Shown in pieces: positions 25,883 through 35,148 of a DNA stretch of 64,000 nt. This stretch comes from Nocardia sp. CC227C (GTDB taxonomy: Bacteria; Actinomycetota; Actinomycetes; Mycobacteriales; Mycobacteriaceae): assembly GCF_030767025.1 (NCBI RefSeq), contig NZ_JASITE010000001.1:434001-498000 (forward strand), given 5' to 3'. A model generated the notes under the pieces. The model had not been told where the DNA came from. It made no database searches and saw only the letters and a program-made list of their open reading frames with translations. The position numbers and the translations under genes are program-made. Position 1 is the stretch's first letter, and each line of letters begins with the position of its first letter.

Positions 25883-27390
25883 CGGAGGAGACGGCGGCAG
25901 CGGTCGAACAGGGCACCGATCTGCCCGCGAGCCTGCACCGCGTGCACATGATCGGCATCGGCGGCGCGGGCATGTCCGGCATCGCGCGCATCCTGCTCTC
26001 CCGGGGCGGACTCGTCTCCGGCTCGGACGCCAAGGAGAGCCGCGGCGTGCTGGCGCTGCGGGCGCGCGGCGCGCAGGTGCGCATCGGTCACGACGCCAGC
26101 GCCCTGGACCTGCTACCCGGCGGCCCCAGCGCCGTCGTCACCACCTACGCCGCCATTCCCAAGACCAATCCGGAACTGGTGGAGGCGAATCGCCGCGGCA
26201 TCCCGGTGCTGCTGCGCCCCGCCGTCCTCGCCTCGCTCATGCAGGGGCACCGCTCGCTGCTGGTCTCCGGCACGCACGGCAAGACCTCCACCACTTCCAT
26301 GCTGGTGGTGGCCTTGCAGCACTGCGGATTCGACCCGTCCTTCGCGGTCGGCGGCGAACTCAACGAGTCCGGCACCAACGCCCACCACGGCACCGGCGGC
26401 AGCTTCGTGGCCGAGGCCGACGAGAGCGACGCCTCGCTGCTGCAGTACGCGCCGGATGTCGCGGTGGTCACCAATATCGAATCCGACCACCTGGACTACT
26501 TCGGCTCCGACGAAGCCTATGTGCAGGTCTTCGACGACTTCGTGGACCGCCTGGTCCCCGGCGGGAAACTCGTGGTCTGCCTGGACGATCCGGGCTCGCT
26601 GAGCCTGGCCGAACGCACCGTGGCGCGGCTCGCCGATGATGATCGCGGTATCCAGGTGCTCGGTTACGGCTCCGCCGGAGTGGCGACCGAGGTGCCCGTC
26701 GCCGCGCGGCTGCACTCCTGGGAACCGCGCGACGTCGGCGGCGTGGCGCAGTTCCAGCTCGCCGACGAACCCGCGCCGCGTACGCTCCGGCTCTCGGTGC
26801 CCGGCCGCCATATGGCGCTCAACGCGCTCGGCGCGCTGCTGGCCGCCCGCGCCGCCGGGGCCGACGTCGGTGAGATCATCCAGGGGCTGGAGGGTTTCGG
26901 CGGCGTGCACCGGCGCTTCCAGCTCACCGGGCGGGAGAACGGCGTGCGCGTCTTCGACGACTACGCCCACCATCCCACCGAGGTGCGCGCCGTGCTCGGC
27001 GCGGCGGCGGAACTGGTGGCGCAGGAGGCCGCCGACGGGGCCCGGTCGCGGCCCGGCCGGGTGATCGTGGTCTTCCAGCCGCATCTGTACAGCCGCACCG
27101 CCACCTTCGCGACCGAATTCGGGGCCGCTCTCGATCTCGCCGACGAAGTGGTGGTGCTCGACGTGTACGGCGCGCGCGAGGAGCCGCTGCCCGGCGTGAA
27201 CGGGGCGCTGGTGGCGCAGGCCGTCACCAAACCCGTGCACTACCAGCCGGATATGTCGCGGGTGGGCCGCCAGGTGGCCGGACTCGCGCGCCCCGGCGAT
27301 GTGGTGATCACGATGGGTGCGGGCGATGTCACCATGCTGGGCGGCCAGATCCTCGACGGGCTGCGCGCCCGGCCCGCGCACGGGCGGTGA
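25879..27390 (+). CDS. murC: UDP-MurNAc:L-alanine ligase
   Basis: 503-aa ligase attaching the first residue, L-Ala. Seen: [33 protein letters not shown] loop [58 protein letters not shown] and [12 protein letters not shown]. It starts with ATG in the murG stop. It is followed after 6 bp by ftsQ; no ddl gene lies in this cluster, which is usual for mycolic-acid actinomycetes. Confidence 0.95.
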   Translation: MTEETAAAVEQGTDLPASLHRVHMIGIGGAGMSGIARILLSRGGLVSGSDAKESRGVLALRARGAQVRIGHDASALDLLPGGPSAVVTTYAAIPKTNPELVEANRRGIPVLLRPAVLASLMQGHRSLLVSGTHGKTSTTSMLVVALQHCGFDPSFAVGGELNESGTNAHHGTGGSFVAEADESDASLLQYAPDVAVVTNIESDHLDYFGSDEAYVQVFDDFVDRLVPGGKLVVCLDDPGSLSLAERTVARLADDDRGIQVLGYGSAGVATEVPVAARLHSWEPRDVGGVAQFQLADEPAPRTLRLSVPGRHMALNALGALLAARAAGADVGEIIQGLEGFGGVHRRFQLTGRENGVRVFDDYAHHPTEVRAVLGAAAELVAQEAADGARSRPGRVIVVFQPHLYSRTATFATEFGAALDLADEVVVLDVYGAREEPLPGVNGALVAQAVTKPVHYQPDMSRVGRQVAGLARPGDVVITMGAGDVTMLGGQILDGLRARPAHGR

Positions 27391-27396
27391 TCCGGC

Positions 27397-28203
27397 TTGC
27401 GCCGCGGGGGAGTGGACACCGAGACGGCCGAACCGGTCGATGATTCCGTCGACCGGGACGGCCGCGATCGGCACGACGACGCGGCGGCCCGGTGGGCCCG
27501 CCTGCGGCGCGGTCGCCGCGATCCCTGGTGGATCCGGGCCCGCGAGTCGCGACGGGTGCGCATCGGCGTGGCGGTCGGGGTCGTCGTCGCGCTGGCGCTC
27601 GGCCTGGTCGCCTATCTCTCACCGCTGCTGGCGGTGCGCACGGTGCGCGTCGACGGCCTGTCGGTGGTGACCGAGACCCAGGTTCTCGACGCGCTCGACA
27701 TGCCGGAGGGCCGGTCCATGCTCCGCATCGACACCACCGAGCTGGCGCAGCGGGTGGCGCGGCTGCCCAAGGTGCACTCGGTGCGGGTGCAGCGGGTGTT
27801 CCCGTCCTCGGTGCGCGTGACGGTGGTCGAACGCACACCGGTGCTCTACTTCGAGGCGCCCGACGGCGCGCACTTGATCGATTCCGACAGCGTGGAATTC
27901 GCCATCGAACCGGCCCCGATCGGAGTACCGAAATTGGTCACCGAAACTCCCGGCGGCAACGATCCCGCCACCCGTGCGGCGGTCACCGTGATCAATGCGG
28001 TACCGGTATCACTGCGGCTCGAGGTGGGAGAGATTGTGGCGAGATCGGTTTCGGACATTCGGCTCGAGCTACGCGACGGACGGCGCGTGCTGTGGGGTGG
28101 ATCCGACGATTCCGAGCGCAAGGCGGCGGTGGTGATTCCGCTGCTGACGCGCGACGGCGAGGTGTTCGACATTTCGAGTCCGAATCTCGTCACGGTAAAG
28201 TGA
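27397..28203 (+). CDS. ftsQ: Cell division protein FtsQ
   Basis: 268-aa bitopic division protein. A charged cytosolic N-terminus is followed by a TM helix (GVAVGVVVALALGLVAYLS), the POTRA domain (VRTVRVDGLSVVTETQVLDAL, SMLRIDTTELAQRVARLPKV) and the beta domain ending RDGEVFDISSPNLVTVK. FtsQ links FtsL/FtsB to early divisome proteins. The start is TTG 27397 (GGTGA about 7 nt upstream); GTG 27412 is an alternative. It is 6 bp from murC and 318 bp from ftsZ. Confidence 0.9.
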   Translation: MRRGGVDTETAEPVDDSVDRDGRDRHDDAAARWARLRRGRRDPWWIRARESRRVRIGVAVGVVVALALGLVAYLSPLLAVRTVRVDGLSVVTETQVLDALDMPEGRSMLRIDTTELAQRVARLPKVHSVRVQRVFPSSVRVTVVERTPVLYFEAPDGAHLIDSDSVEFAIEPAPIGVPKLVTETPGGNDPATRAAVTVINAVPVSLRLEVGEIVARSVSDIRLELRDGRRVLWGGSDDSERKAAVVIPLLTRDGEVFDISSPNLVTVK

Positions 28204-28521
28204 GCGATACCCTTTGGGACGCCGAAATTTTCGGTGGTCACCCGGAGCGCTTCCGGCTGCCATCCCGGCACCGGAGAGCAACCGTCCACGATACGATGCG
28301 AGGCGGGTCGGACGAGTGGGATCACGCAAGATTCTGAATCTCGTTTCGGCGCGCCTGCGCCCGTAACGCGGTAGCTGCGAATAGCGTTCCGCAACAGTCG
28401 GATACTTGACATAACGCTAAAGCTATGGTTGAGGCTTTATCAGACCGAGACCTTTCGGTACTGGCTTACGGCGAGCATCCGAAGACACCAAGCTTGTTGG
28501 ATCGAAGGAAGGCGAGAGTCC
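28204..28521 (+). promoter_or_regulatory. ftsZ upstream region with promoter-like elements
   Basis: 318 bp without a gene. TTGACA (28406-28411) is a clear -35 match, but the best TANNNT downstream (TATGGT, 28424-28429) is only 12 bp away, so the pairing is uncertain. TACCCT (28208-28213) just after ftsQ is another possible -10. This stretch is less GC-rich than the flanking genes. ftsZ in related bacteria has several dedicated promoters here. Confidence 0.5.
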
Positions 28522-29781
28522 ATGACGCCCCCGCACAACTACCTTGCAGTGATCAAGGTCGTCGGTATCGGCGGCGGCGGCGTGAACGCCGTCAATCGAA
28601 TGATCGAACAGGGACTCAAGGGAGTCGAGTTCATCGCGGTCAACACCGACGCGCAAGCGCTGTTGATGTCGGACGCCGACGTCAAACTCGATGTCGGCCG
28701 GGAACTGACCCGCGGCCTCGGCGCCGGTGCCGATCCCGAGGTGGGCCGCAAGGCCGCCGAGGACCACAAGGACGAGATCGAGGAGGTCCTCAAGGGGGCC
28801 GACATGGTCTTCGTGACCGCCGGTGAGGGCGGCGGCACCGGCACCGGCGGCGCGCCGGTGGTGGCGAGCATCGCCCGCAAGCTGGGCGCGCTCACCATCG
28901 GTGTGGTGACGCGGCCGTTCTCCTTCGAGGGCAAGCGCCGCTCCAACCAGGCCGAGGCGGGCATCCAGTCGCTGCGCGAATCCTGCGACACCCTCATCGT
29001 CATCCCCAACGACCGGCTGCTGCAGCTGGGCGATGCGGCCGTATCGCTCATGGACGCCTTCCGCTCGGCCGACGAGGTGCTGCTCAACGGTGTGCAGGGC
29101 ATCACCGACCTGATCACCACCCCCGGTCTGATCAATGTCGACTTCGCCGACGTCAAGAGCGTCATGTCCGGAGCGGGCAGCGCGCTCATGGGCATCGGTT
29201 CCTCGCGGGGTGAGGGGCGCTCGGTGAAAGCGGCCGAGGCCGCCATAAACTCACCGTTGCTGGAGGCGTCCATGGACGGCGCGCACGGGGTGCTGCTGTC
29301 CATCGCCGGCGGGTCGGACCTGGGTCTGTTCGAGATCAACGAGGCCGCCTCGCTGGTGCAGGAAGCCGCGCACATCGAGGCCAACATCATCTTCGGCACG
29401 GTCATCGACGACTCCCTCGGTGACGAGGTGCGCGTCACGGTGATCGCCGCGGGCTTCGACGGCACCGGCCCCGCCCGCCGCATCGAATCCACCATCGCCC
29501 GGCCGGCCGCCTCCACCATCGGGTCCGCCCGGGCGGGCGATGTCGCCCCGTCCACCGCGCGCACCACCGACTACGGTTCGGCCCGCACCCCCGACCCGGC
29601 GCGCCCCGACCCCGCCCCGGCCCCGGAGCAGCCGGTCTCCCGGGGCCCGGCGCCCTCCTACGGGTCGCCCCGCCCCTCCTCGATCGACCCGACGGTGGCG
29701 CACAACCCCCGCTCCCACATCCAGCCGTCCGACGACGACACCGACGACGACGTGGACGTCCCCTCGTTCATGCGCCGCTGA
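28522..29781 (+). CDS. ftsZ: Cell division GTPase FtsZ
   Basis: 419-aa tubulin homolog forming the Z ring. GTP-binding features: [32 protein letters not shown], signature [15 protein letters not shown] (about 101-115), [16 protein letters not shown]7-loop region [11 protein letters not shown]. The variable linker is Pro/Ser/Arg-rich, and the C-terminal peptide [12 protein letters not shown] is the binding site for SepF/FtsW-type partners. ATG 28522 is chosen for AAGGAAGGCGAG upstream and the usual N-terminus [15 protein letters not shown]. Confidence 0.97.
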   Translation: MTPPHNYLAVIKVVGIGGGGVNAVNRMIEQGLKGVEFIAVNTDAQALLMSDADVKLDVGRELTRGLGAGADPEVGRKAAEDHKDEIEEVLKGADMVFVTAGEGGGTGTGGAPVVASIARKLGALTIGVVTRPFSFEGKRRSNQAEAGIQSLRESCDTLIVIPNDRLLQLGDAAVSLMDAFRSADEVLLNGVQGITDLITTPGLINVDFADVKSVMSGAGSALMGIGSSRGEGRSVKAAEAAINSPLLEASMDGAHGVLLSIAGGSDLGLFEINEAASLVQEAAHIEANIIFGTVIDDSLGDEVRVTVIAAGFDGTGPARRIESTIARPAASTIGSARAGDVAPSTARTTDYGSARTPDPARPDPAPAPEQPVSRGPAPSYGSPRPSSIDPTVAHNPRSHIQPSDDDTDDDVDVPSFMRR

Positions 29782-29790
29782 CCCACCACC

Positions 29791-29829
29791 GCCGACGCAC
29801 CGGTACCCGCACGGGGCCGGTGCGTCGGC
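29791..29829 (+). terminator. Terminator hairpin after ftsZ
   Basis: GCCGACGCACCGG (29791-29803) and CCGGTGCGTCGGC (29817-29829) form a perfect 13-bp stem with a 13-nt loop, 9 nt after the ftsZ stop. It marks the end of the dcw transcription unit. Confidence 0.8.
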
Positions 29830-29944
29830 GCGTTCGGAGGGTGGTGCGGTCCGTGTGCCGGGGCCTGCTAGCGTGGCCCGTCGTTGGATTGCCAGCGGGT
29901 AACGGATTCGATGCGCGGGAGTCGCCGCGTGCGGGAGGAGCTTC

Positions 29945-30517
29945 ATGATCAGCACGGTGGGACGGACTGCTCGCTGCGCGATCGCGGTTGCGGTGGTAGG
30001 TGCTGTCGCCTCCGCCGGGATTGCCCATGCATCGCCGGGGGTGGAGTTGACCACCGCGCAGAATCTGGTCGCCAATCCCGCGTTCACCGAGGGGGCCCGC
30101 GGGTGGGAGGGCCACATCTACAACGCCGACCTCGGCGGCGGCACCGCCACCGTGCGCGACAGCGGATATGTGGGCCAGGACGTCGCGGTCGTCAAGGGAG
30201 CCGAGTACACCTTCTCGGTGCGGGTCGGCGCGGCCGACGGCGGCGGGGTGCTCGCCCTCGCCCTGGACTCGGCCACCAGCGTGGCCTACGTGAGCCGCGA
30301 TGTGAGCACCACCGCGCCCACCACCGTCACCCAGACCTTCACCGCCGTCGGCGACACCGCCTACATCGCCTGCCAGGCCACCCGGGGGCCCGGCGGCTGG
30401 TGCGGCGACTTCAGCGTCACCGCCACCGGCAAGACCGGCGGCGGCAGCGGCTCCGCCTCCGGCTCGGCGGGCAGCTCCTCCGGCTCCTCGGGTTCGGCCA
30501 GCGGCTCCGCGGGCTGA
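29945..30517 (+). CDS. Secreted protein with carbohydrate-binding-like fold
   Basis: 190-aa exported protein. The ATG follows GGGAGGAG. The signal peptide (RCAIAVAVVGAVASAGIAHA) is probably cut after about residue 29. The mature domain (about 38-160) reads NLVANPAFTEGARGWEG, then YTFSVRVGAADGG and ending WCGDFSVTATGK. This pattern (N-x-G-F/W start, jelly-roll strands) resembles CBM4/9/CenC-like sugar-binding modules. A Ser/Gly/Ala repeat tail follows. Ligand unknown. It stands alone between the ftsZ terminator and pgeF. Confidence 0.7.
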   Translation: MISTVGRTARCAIAVAVVGAVASAGIAHASPGVELTTAQNLVANPAFTEGARGWEGHIYNADLGGGTATVRDSGYVGQDVAVVKGAEYTFSVRVGAADGGGVLALALDSATSVAYVSRDVSTTAPTTVTQTFTAVGDTAYIACQATRGPGGWCGDFSVTATGKTGGGSGSASGSAGSSSGSSGSASGSAG

Positions 30518-30739
30518 CCGGCCCCCGGCCGGGCGTTTCGACCTTCCGCGCCCGACACCGTGACCGGCGGGCGCACGTGCCATCCTTCGCTCGCACCCGC
30601 CGCACGGCCACGCACTGGTTCGCTCCGGTCCGCGCACGGTCGCGAGGCGCGCTGTCGTGCGCCGGAGCCCGCCCCGTGCGGTGTGTCACGTGATGGTCCG
30701 CACCCGGTCGGGTGGCGCGGATTGCCCGGTGGTGGCCAT

Positions 30740-30752
30740 TACCCTCGGAGGC
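30740..30752 (+). promoter_or_regulatory. pgeF -10 box, leaderless promoter
   Basis: TACCCT (30740-30745) then 7 nt and the pgeF ATG. The GGAGG between them is only 1 nt from the ATG and is probably not used. Confidence 0.55.
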
Positions 30753-31493
30753 ATGACTTCTGCTGCACCGGTACTGCGTACTCGGCGGGTGACGACGACA
30801 CGGGCGGGCGGGTTCTCGAAGGCCCCGTACGACTCGTTCAACCTCGGGGATCATGTCGGCGACGATCCGGAGGCGGTGCGGCGTAATCGATCGCGGCTGG
30901 CCGAGAGTCTCGGACTGCCGCCGGAGCGGTTGATCTGGATGGAGCAGATCCACGGGCGCACCGTCACCGTGGTGGACGGGCCGCGCACCGACGCGGTGCC
31001 CGCGACCGACGCGCTGGTGACCACGGAGCCGGATCTGGCGCTGGTGGTGCTGACCGCCGACTGCGTGCCGCTGCTGCTGTCGGATGACGAGGCCGGGGTG
31101 ATCGCGGCCGTGCACGCGGGCCGCATCGGCGCGCGGATCGGCATCGTGCCGCGGGTGCTCGAGGCCATGTACGAACTCGGCGCGAAACCCGAGCGCATCG
31201 GCGCGTTTCTGGGACCGGCGGCCAGCGGTCGCCGGTACGAGGTGCCCGCCACCATGCGCGCCGACGTCGAGGCGCATCTGCCGGGCAGCGCCACCACCAC
31301 CGTCAAGGGCACCCCGGGGCTGGATCTGCGCGCGGGCATTCGGCGGCAGTTGGAGGCGGCCGGTGTCGGCGCCGTCGCGGTGGACCCGCGCTGCACCATC
31401 GAGGACGAAACCCTGTTCTCGCACCGCCGCGGCGCGCCGACCGGCCGAATCGCCGGTGTGATTTGGATGTCATCCGAGGGAGCGGCGGTATGA
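30753..31493 (+). CDS. pgeF: PgeF/YfiH-family purine nucleosidase-like enzyme
   Basis: 246-aa laccase-domain protein of the YfiH/DUF152 family. Bacterial members act on adenosine-type substrates or correct misincorporated residues in peptidoglycan precursors (PgeF). Metal-site motifs: WMEQIHGRTVTVV, LVVLTADCVPLLL (Cys), AAVHAGRIGARIGIV (His; the usual HAGWRG is HAGRIG here, as in other actinobacteria), and DPRCTIEDETLFSHRR at the end. Located between ftsZ and yggS/sepF, its conserved position. The stop overlaps the yggS ATG. Confidence 0.85.
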   Translation: MTSAAPVLRTRRVTTTRAGGFSKAPYDSFNLGDHVGDDPEAVRRNRSRLAESLGLPPERLIWMEQIHGRTVTVVDGPRTDAVPATDALVTTEPDLALVVLTADCVPLLLSDDEAGVIAAVHAGRIGARIGIVPRVLEAMYELGAKPERIGAFLGPAASGRRYEVPATMRADVEAHLPGSATTTVKGTPGLDLRAGIRRQLEAAGVGAVAVDPRCTIEDETLFSHRRGAPTGRIAGVIWMSSEGAAV

Positions 31494-32266
31494 CCTCCGA
31501 ATCATCCACCGCCGCAATGGGTATCGGAACCGACGGCGAGACGCGCGTCACGGCGCGCACCGCCGAGCTCTCGGCCAACCTCTCCGCCCTGACCGAACGC
31601 ATCGACGCAGCATGCCGGGTGGCCGGACGGGATTCCGACACCGTACGCTTACTCCCCGTAACTAAATTCTTCCCGGCCTCGGATATCGAAATCCTCTATG
31701 GACTCGGCCGCCGCGAATTCGGCGAATCCCGGGAGCAGGAGGCCAGCGATAAAGTGGCCCAGTTGCGCCACCTGTCGCACGTGCGCTGGGAATTCATCGG
31801 ACGTCTCCAGCGCAACAAAGCGAAACACGTTGCACGCTGGGCAAATACCGTCTATTCGGTCGATTCGGACAGGTTGGCGGCCGCACTCGACACCGCCGTC
31901 ACCAACGCCCTCGAGGCGGGCGATCGCGACACGCCCCTGCGGGTCCTGCTGCAAGTCAGCCTGGACGCCGACCCCACCCGCGGCGGCGTCGCCCCCGACG
32001 ATCTCCCGGCTCTCGCCGACCGCATCGCGGAATCGGCATCGTTGCAGCTCGCGGGCCTGATGGCGATTCCGCCGCTGCACACCGATCCGGCCGCCGAATT
32101 CGCCCGCCTGGCCGACCTGCACGGCCGCCTGCTGGCGGCACATCCCCAGGCCAGGGAGCTGTCGGCGGGGATGTCAAACGATTTGGAGGCCGCCATCGCG
32201 CACGGATCGACGTGCGTGCGTGTCGGTACCGCGTTGATGGGCGCACGACCGATAACCTCGCCTTAG
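31490..32266 (+). CDS. yggS: PLP homeostasis protein YggS
   Basis: 258-aa PLP-binding TIM-barrel protein (YggS/PLPBP) that buffers pyridoxal phosphate and influences amino-acid pools. The Schiff-base lysine is K59 in LLPVTKFFPASDI. Other family features: FGESREQEASDKVAQL, WEFIGRLQRNKAKHVA, SVDSDRLAAALD, ELSAGMSNDLEAAIAHGSTCVRVGTALMG. An N-terminal stretch of about 25 residues precedes the domain. ATGA overlap with pgeF. Confidence 0.93.
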   Translation: MTSESSTAAMGIGTDGETRVTARTAELSANLSALTERIDAACRVAGRDSDTVRLLPVTKFFPASDIEILYGLGRREFGESREQEASDKVAQLRHLSHVRWEFIGRLQRNKAKHVARWANTVYSVDSDRLAAALDTAVTNALEAGDRDTPLRVLLQVSLDADPTRGGVAPDDLPALADRIAESASLQLAGLMAIPPLHTDPAAEFARLADLHGRLLAAHPQARELSAGMSNDLEAAIAHGSTCVRVGTALMGARPITSP

Positions 32267-32373
32267 CAAAGAAACCTCATCAGTCACATTTGAAACATAT
32301 GCTTGTGAAGGACGAGGACTGAGCAGGACTTCAACACCCCAGGCCAGCCGGGGCCGAAGGAAGGTCGACCAGT

Positions 32374-32457
32374 ATGAGCGAGCGTAGCGAGCGAGCCATC
32401 GACGCAGCCACGAGCGTGCTCGTGCTGGAGCCGAGCGTCAGCGAGGTGGAAGCATGA
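32374..32457 (+). CDS. Candidate 27-codon upstream ORF coupled to sepF
   Basis: Short frame with an AAGGAAGG Shine-Dalgarno sequence about 10 nt before its ATG. It begins [11 protein letters not shown] and ends SVSEVEA. Its TGA overlaps the sepF ATG (ATGA), the coupling used throughout this chromosome region. The first half contains the palindromic GCGAGCGTAGCGAGCG. It could be a translated leader that couples sepF translation, or a dispersed repeat that happens to be open. Real translation is not shown. Confidence 0.35.
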   Translation: MSERSERAIDAATSVLVLEPSVSEVEA

Positions 32458-33239
32458 GCACGCTGCACAAGTTCAAGGCGTACTTCGGCATGGTTCCGCT
32501 CGAGGATTACGAGGACGATTACGTCGACGACCGCGGGGTGGGCGGGGGGCACCGGAGCGGCGTCGACGAGCGTGGTGCGCGTCGGCCTCGTCCCCGGGAA
32601 TACGACCGCGACTACGACCGGTACGCCGACGACCGCTACGACGACGAGCCCGCCTACCCGGAGCCGTCCTACAAGGCCCCGTACCAGCCGGGCTACAGCG
32701 TGGCGCGTCGCGACGACTACGCCGACGACTACGCGGACGACCGGTACGAGCCGCCGCGCCGCCCCACCCGCATCGACACCGCACCGTCCAGCCGCACCCG
32801 CAGCCTGGGCGGCGGCGCGCCGATGGTGCGCGGTGCGACCCGCGGTGCGCTGGCGGTGGACACGGAAGCCGAGCGGCGCATGGAAGAGCTGCGGATGGAG
32901 GAACGCCGCATCGAGACCGCGCCGCCGCGCCGGTCCGGGCTCTTCGAGGAAGGCGGCCCCTTGTCCAAGATCACGACGCTGCGTCCGCGCACCTACGCCG
33001 AGGCCGCCATCATCGGTGAGCGTTTCCGCGACGGCACCCCGGTGATCATGGACCTGGTCGAGATGAGCAACTCCGACGCCCGTCGCCTGGTCGACTTCGC
33101 CGCCGGACTGGCCTTCGCGCTGCGTGGCTCGTTCGACAAGGTCGCGACCAAGGTGTTCCTGCTCTCACCTGCCGATGTGGACGTATCGGCCGAGGAGCGC
33201 CGGCGCATCGCCGAAACCGGTTTCTACAACCAGAAATAA
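32454..33239 (+). CDS. sepF: Cell division protein SepF
   Basis: 261-aa FtsZ membrane anchor. The N-terminal amphipathic helix [15 protein letters not shown] binds membrane. A long, charged Asp/Tyr/Arg-rich linker ([31 protein letters not shown]) follows. The C-terminal FtsZ-binding domain (about 175-261) has [28 protein letters not shown] and [17 protein letters not shown]. The Shine-Dalgarno GAGGTGG lies in the short ORF that overlaps its start. TATGCT (32298-32303) in the preceding gap may be a -10. Confidence 0.93.
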   Translation: MSTLHKFKAYFGMVPLEDYEDDYVDDRGVGGGHRSGVDERGARRPRPREYDRDYDRYADDRYDDEPAYPEPSYKAPYQPGYSVARRDDYADDYADDRYEPPRRPTRIDTAPSSRTRSLGGGAPMVRGATRGALAVDTEAERRMEELRMEERRIETAPPRRSGLFEEGGPLSKITTLRPRTYAEAAIIGERFRDGTPVIMDLVEMSNSDARRLVDFAAGLAFALRGSFDKVATKVFLLSPADVDVSAEERRRIAETGFYNQK

Positions 33240-33362
33240 CGGCCCCGGCCGGGTGCGGCCGCACCGCCGCACCCTGCGGGAACACGCCGTGCGCGGGGGC
33301 GGGCGCCGATCCGGGCGGCGCGTATGTTTTGCGGGACACCGATTCTGAGGCAGAGTGAACAC

Positions 33363-33653
33363 GTGGCCCTGATCGCGGTGTTGAACCTAGTCCTGCTCCT
33401 GTTCTGGCTGCTGCTGATCAGCCGCGTCATCGTGGAGTTCATCCACGTGTTCGCGCGTGATTGGCACCCCAGCGGCTTCCTCGCCGTCATCTTCGAGGTG
33501 ATCTTCACGATCACGGATCCGCCGGTGAAACTCCTGAGGCGTTTGATACCGCCAGTGAATCTTGGGGGAATTCGACTCGATCTGTCGATTATGGTCCTGC
33601 TTTTCGTCGTCTTCTTCCTCTACTCGCTCACGGCCACTGGCGGCACCGCGTAG
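33363..33653 (+). CDS. yggT: YggT-family membrane protein
   Basis: 96-aa membrane protein with two helices (ALIAVLNLVLLLFWLLLISRVI and LDLSIMVLLFVVFFLYSL) and the YggT motif TDPPVKLLRRLIPPVNLGGIRLD. Conserved between sepF and wag31; proposed to act in envelope or polar growth, mechanism unknown. I chose GTG 33363 (family start MALIAVLNL) over an upstream ATG at 33324, which would add 13 unrelated residues. Confidence 0.85.
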   Translation: MALIAVLNLVLLLFWLLLISRVIVEFIHVFARDWHPSGFLAVIFEVIFTITDPPVKLLRRLIPPVNLGGIRLDLSIMVLLFVVFFLYSLTATGGTA

Positions 33654-33693
33654 CTGAGATGTGACAGAATGGGCCGAGAAGAAAGCTTGTCTG

Positions 33694-33709
33694 ATCTAGT
33701 GCTAGATCT
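33694..33709. promoter_or_regulatory. Palindrome upstream of wag31
   Basis: GATCTAG-TG-CTAGATC, a perfect 7-bp inverted repeat 27 bp before the wag31 ATG. TTGTCT (33688-33693) adjoins it as a possible -35. Candidate operator or short transcript hairpin. Confidence 0.45.
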
Positions 33710-33736
33710 CCGTACGAAGCGTGAAGGGATCCTTCC

Positions 33737-34555
33737 ATGCCGCTGACCCCAGCCGATGTGCACAACGTCGCGTTCAGCAAACCACCGATCGGGAAGCGCG
33801 GCTACAACGAGGACGAAGTCGACGCCTTCCTCGATCTGGTCGAGCAGGAGCTCTCACGCCTCATCGAAGAGAACGCCGATCTGCGTCAGCGGGTCGCCGA
33901 GCTCGACGCGGAACTCGCTGACGCCAAGAAGAATCGGGGCCCGGTCGCGGCCGTGAAGCAGGCCCCCGCCCCGGAGCCGCCCAAGCCCGCCCCGGCCCCG
34001 GCCCCCGCGCCCATGCCGGTCCCCGCGCCGGTCGCCAAGGACGCGCCCTCCGCGGACGCGAATCTGCAAGCGGCCAAGGTGCTCTCGCTCGCGCAGGAGA
34101 TGGCCGACCGGCTCACCTCCGATGCCAAGACCGAGGCCGAGCAGCTGCTGGCGAACGCCAGGGCCAACTCCGAGCGCCTGGTCAGCGATGCGCGCACCCG
34201 CTCCGAGTCGATGATCGCCGACGCCCGTCAGAAGGCCGAGGCCATGCTGTCGGACGCCCAGACCCGCTCCGACAACCAGTTGCGCCAGGCCAAGGAGAAG
34301 GCCGACGGCCTGCAGGCCGACGCCGAGCGCAAGCACACCGAGATCATGGCCACCATCACCCAGCAGCGCAGTGTGCTGGAGAGCCGGATCGAGCAGCTCA
34401 AGACCTTCGAACGCGAGTACCGGGTGCGGCTCAAGTCCTACCTGGAATCGCAGCTCGAGGAGCTGGAGAACCGCGGGTCCGCGGTGCCGGTGGACGGTGG
34501 CGAGTTCGGCGAGGGCGCGTCCGGCAACGGCGCGCTGCTCAAGGGCGGCAAGTAA
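33737..34555 (+). CDS. wag31: Polar growth protein Wag31 (DivIVA)
   Basis: 272-aa coiled-coil scaffold that marks the cell poles and directs peptidoglycan synthesis in actinobacteria. The N-terminal DivIVA domain [39 protein letters not shown] (start at 33737) binds curved membrane. A Pro/Ala linker (about 75-100) follows, then long coiled-coil repeats ([34 protein letters not shown]) to about residue 245, and a Gly-rich tail. It has a short promoter-like gap after yggT with a palindrome. In mycobacteria Ser/Thr kinases phosphorylate a Thr near the start of the linker; I cannot assign the site here. Confidence 0.96.
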   Translation: MPLTPADVHNVAFSKPPIGKRGYNEDEVDAFLDLVEQELSRLIEENADLRQRVAELDAELADAKKNRGPVAAVKQAPAPEPPKPAPAPAPAPMPVPAPVAKDAPSADANLQAAKVLSLAQEMADRLTSDAKTEAEQLLANARANSERLVSDARTRSESMIADARQKAEAMLSDAQTRSDNQLRQAKEKADGLQADAERKHTEIMATITQQRSVLESRIEQLKTFEREYRVRLKSYLESQLEELENRGSAVPVDGGEFGEGASGNGALLKGGK

Positions 34556-34666
34556 AGCCGCCCCGACGACGTCCCCCGGTGCTGCGCTGCACGGCCCGAA
34601 CGGGCCGGTCGGCACGGCGCAGCGCCACCACCGGTTCGGAGGTTGCGGTCAGACGAGGGGGTGCCC

Positions 34667-34870
34667 GTGCTCGTGGTGACGCTCGGCCTCGCGGCAGTCG
34701 GATTCGGTCTGCTGGTGGCCGCCCTGACCACCGGTTCCGTGGTGTGGGCGTGGGCCTGCATCGTGGTCTGCGTGATCGGCGCGGTGCTCCTGCTGATCAG
34801 TGCGCTGTCCATGCGCTCCGACGAGGACGAGACCCAGTCCCGGCCAGGCGGCAAGCACGCCAGACACTAG
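34667..34870 (+). CDS. Small membrane protein downstream of wag31
   Basis: 67-aa protein with two TM helices (LVVTLGLAAVGFGLLVAALTTG and WAWACIVVCVIGAVLLLISAL) and a short charged tail. GTG 34667 has GAGGGG 6 nt upstream; GTG 34661 is possible. A transmembrane protein gene (Rv2144c) lies at the same place after wag31 in mycobacteria. Function unknown. Confidence 0.7.
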   Translation: MLVVTLGLAAVGFGLLVAALTTGSVVWAWACIVVCVIGAVLLLISALSMRSDEDETQSRPGGKHARH

Positions 34871-34905
34871 AGCGCGGGTCCGCGGAATAATCCCTGGACC
34901 GCGCT
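34871..34905 (+). terminator. Terminator hairpin before the ileS leader
   Basis: AGCGCGGGTCC and GGACCGCGCT pair over 10 bp with one bulged G, right after the stop of the small membrane protein. It separates the wag31 unit from ileS. Confidence 0.65.
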
Positions 34906-34908
34906 CGC

Positions 34909-34914
34909 TAGACT
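34909..34914 (+). promoter_or_regulatory. ileS -10 box
   Basis: TAGACT fits TANNNT and places the transcript start near 34921, just before the T-box stem I. No obvious -35. Confidence 0.5.
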
Positions 34915-34920
34915 GACACT

Positions 34921-35142
34921 GCAGTACGGCGTCGATCCGGCAATCACCGGGGAGCCTTCGGAAGAACGGCGGCCCGAGCCGCTCAGTAGAACCGAACGGG
35001 TGAGCCCGTCACAGCTCGCAACGAGAGGTTCGGCCGTCCCGACGGATGCCGCCGGACAAGCGGGGTGGTACCGCGGTGAGAGCGCACCAGGCGCTCATCG
35101 TCGTCCCCGTGCCCACAGGTGATGGCACGAGGAGAGACGGAG
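34921..35142 (+). promoter_or_regulatory. T-box riboswitch controlling ileS (translational type)
   Basis: Ile-tRNA-sensing leader. A very short stem I CCGG-CAATCA-CCGG (34937-34950) displays the Ile specifier AUC (34943-34945). This is followed by the stem II region and the T-box core AAGCGGGGTGGTACCGCGG (35058-35076), which pairs with the uncharged tRNA 3' end. No intrinsic terminator or T-tract follows. Instead GGAG sequences near 35131 and 35139 can be sequestered, as in actinobacterial ileS T-boxes (the Nocardia farcinica one has been solved structurally with tRNA). Low Ile charging should open the ribosome site. Confidence 0.9.
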
Positions 35143-35148
35143 CCCGCG

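Noticed and set aside
28425..28826. ATG frame opening before ftsZ and running into it out of frame
   Set aside because: It overlaps the conserved FtsZ N-terminus in another frame, has no Shine-Dalgarno sequence and no homology.
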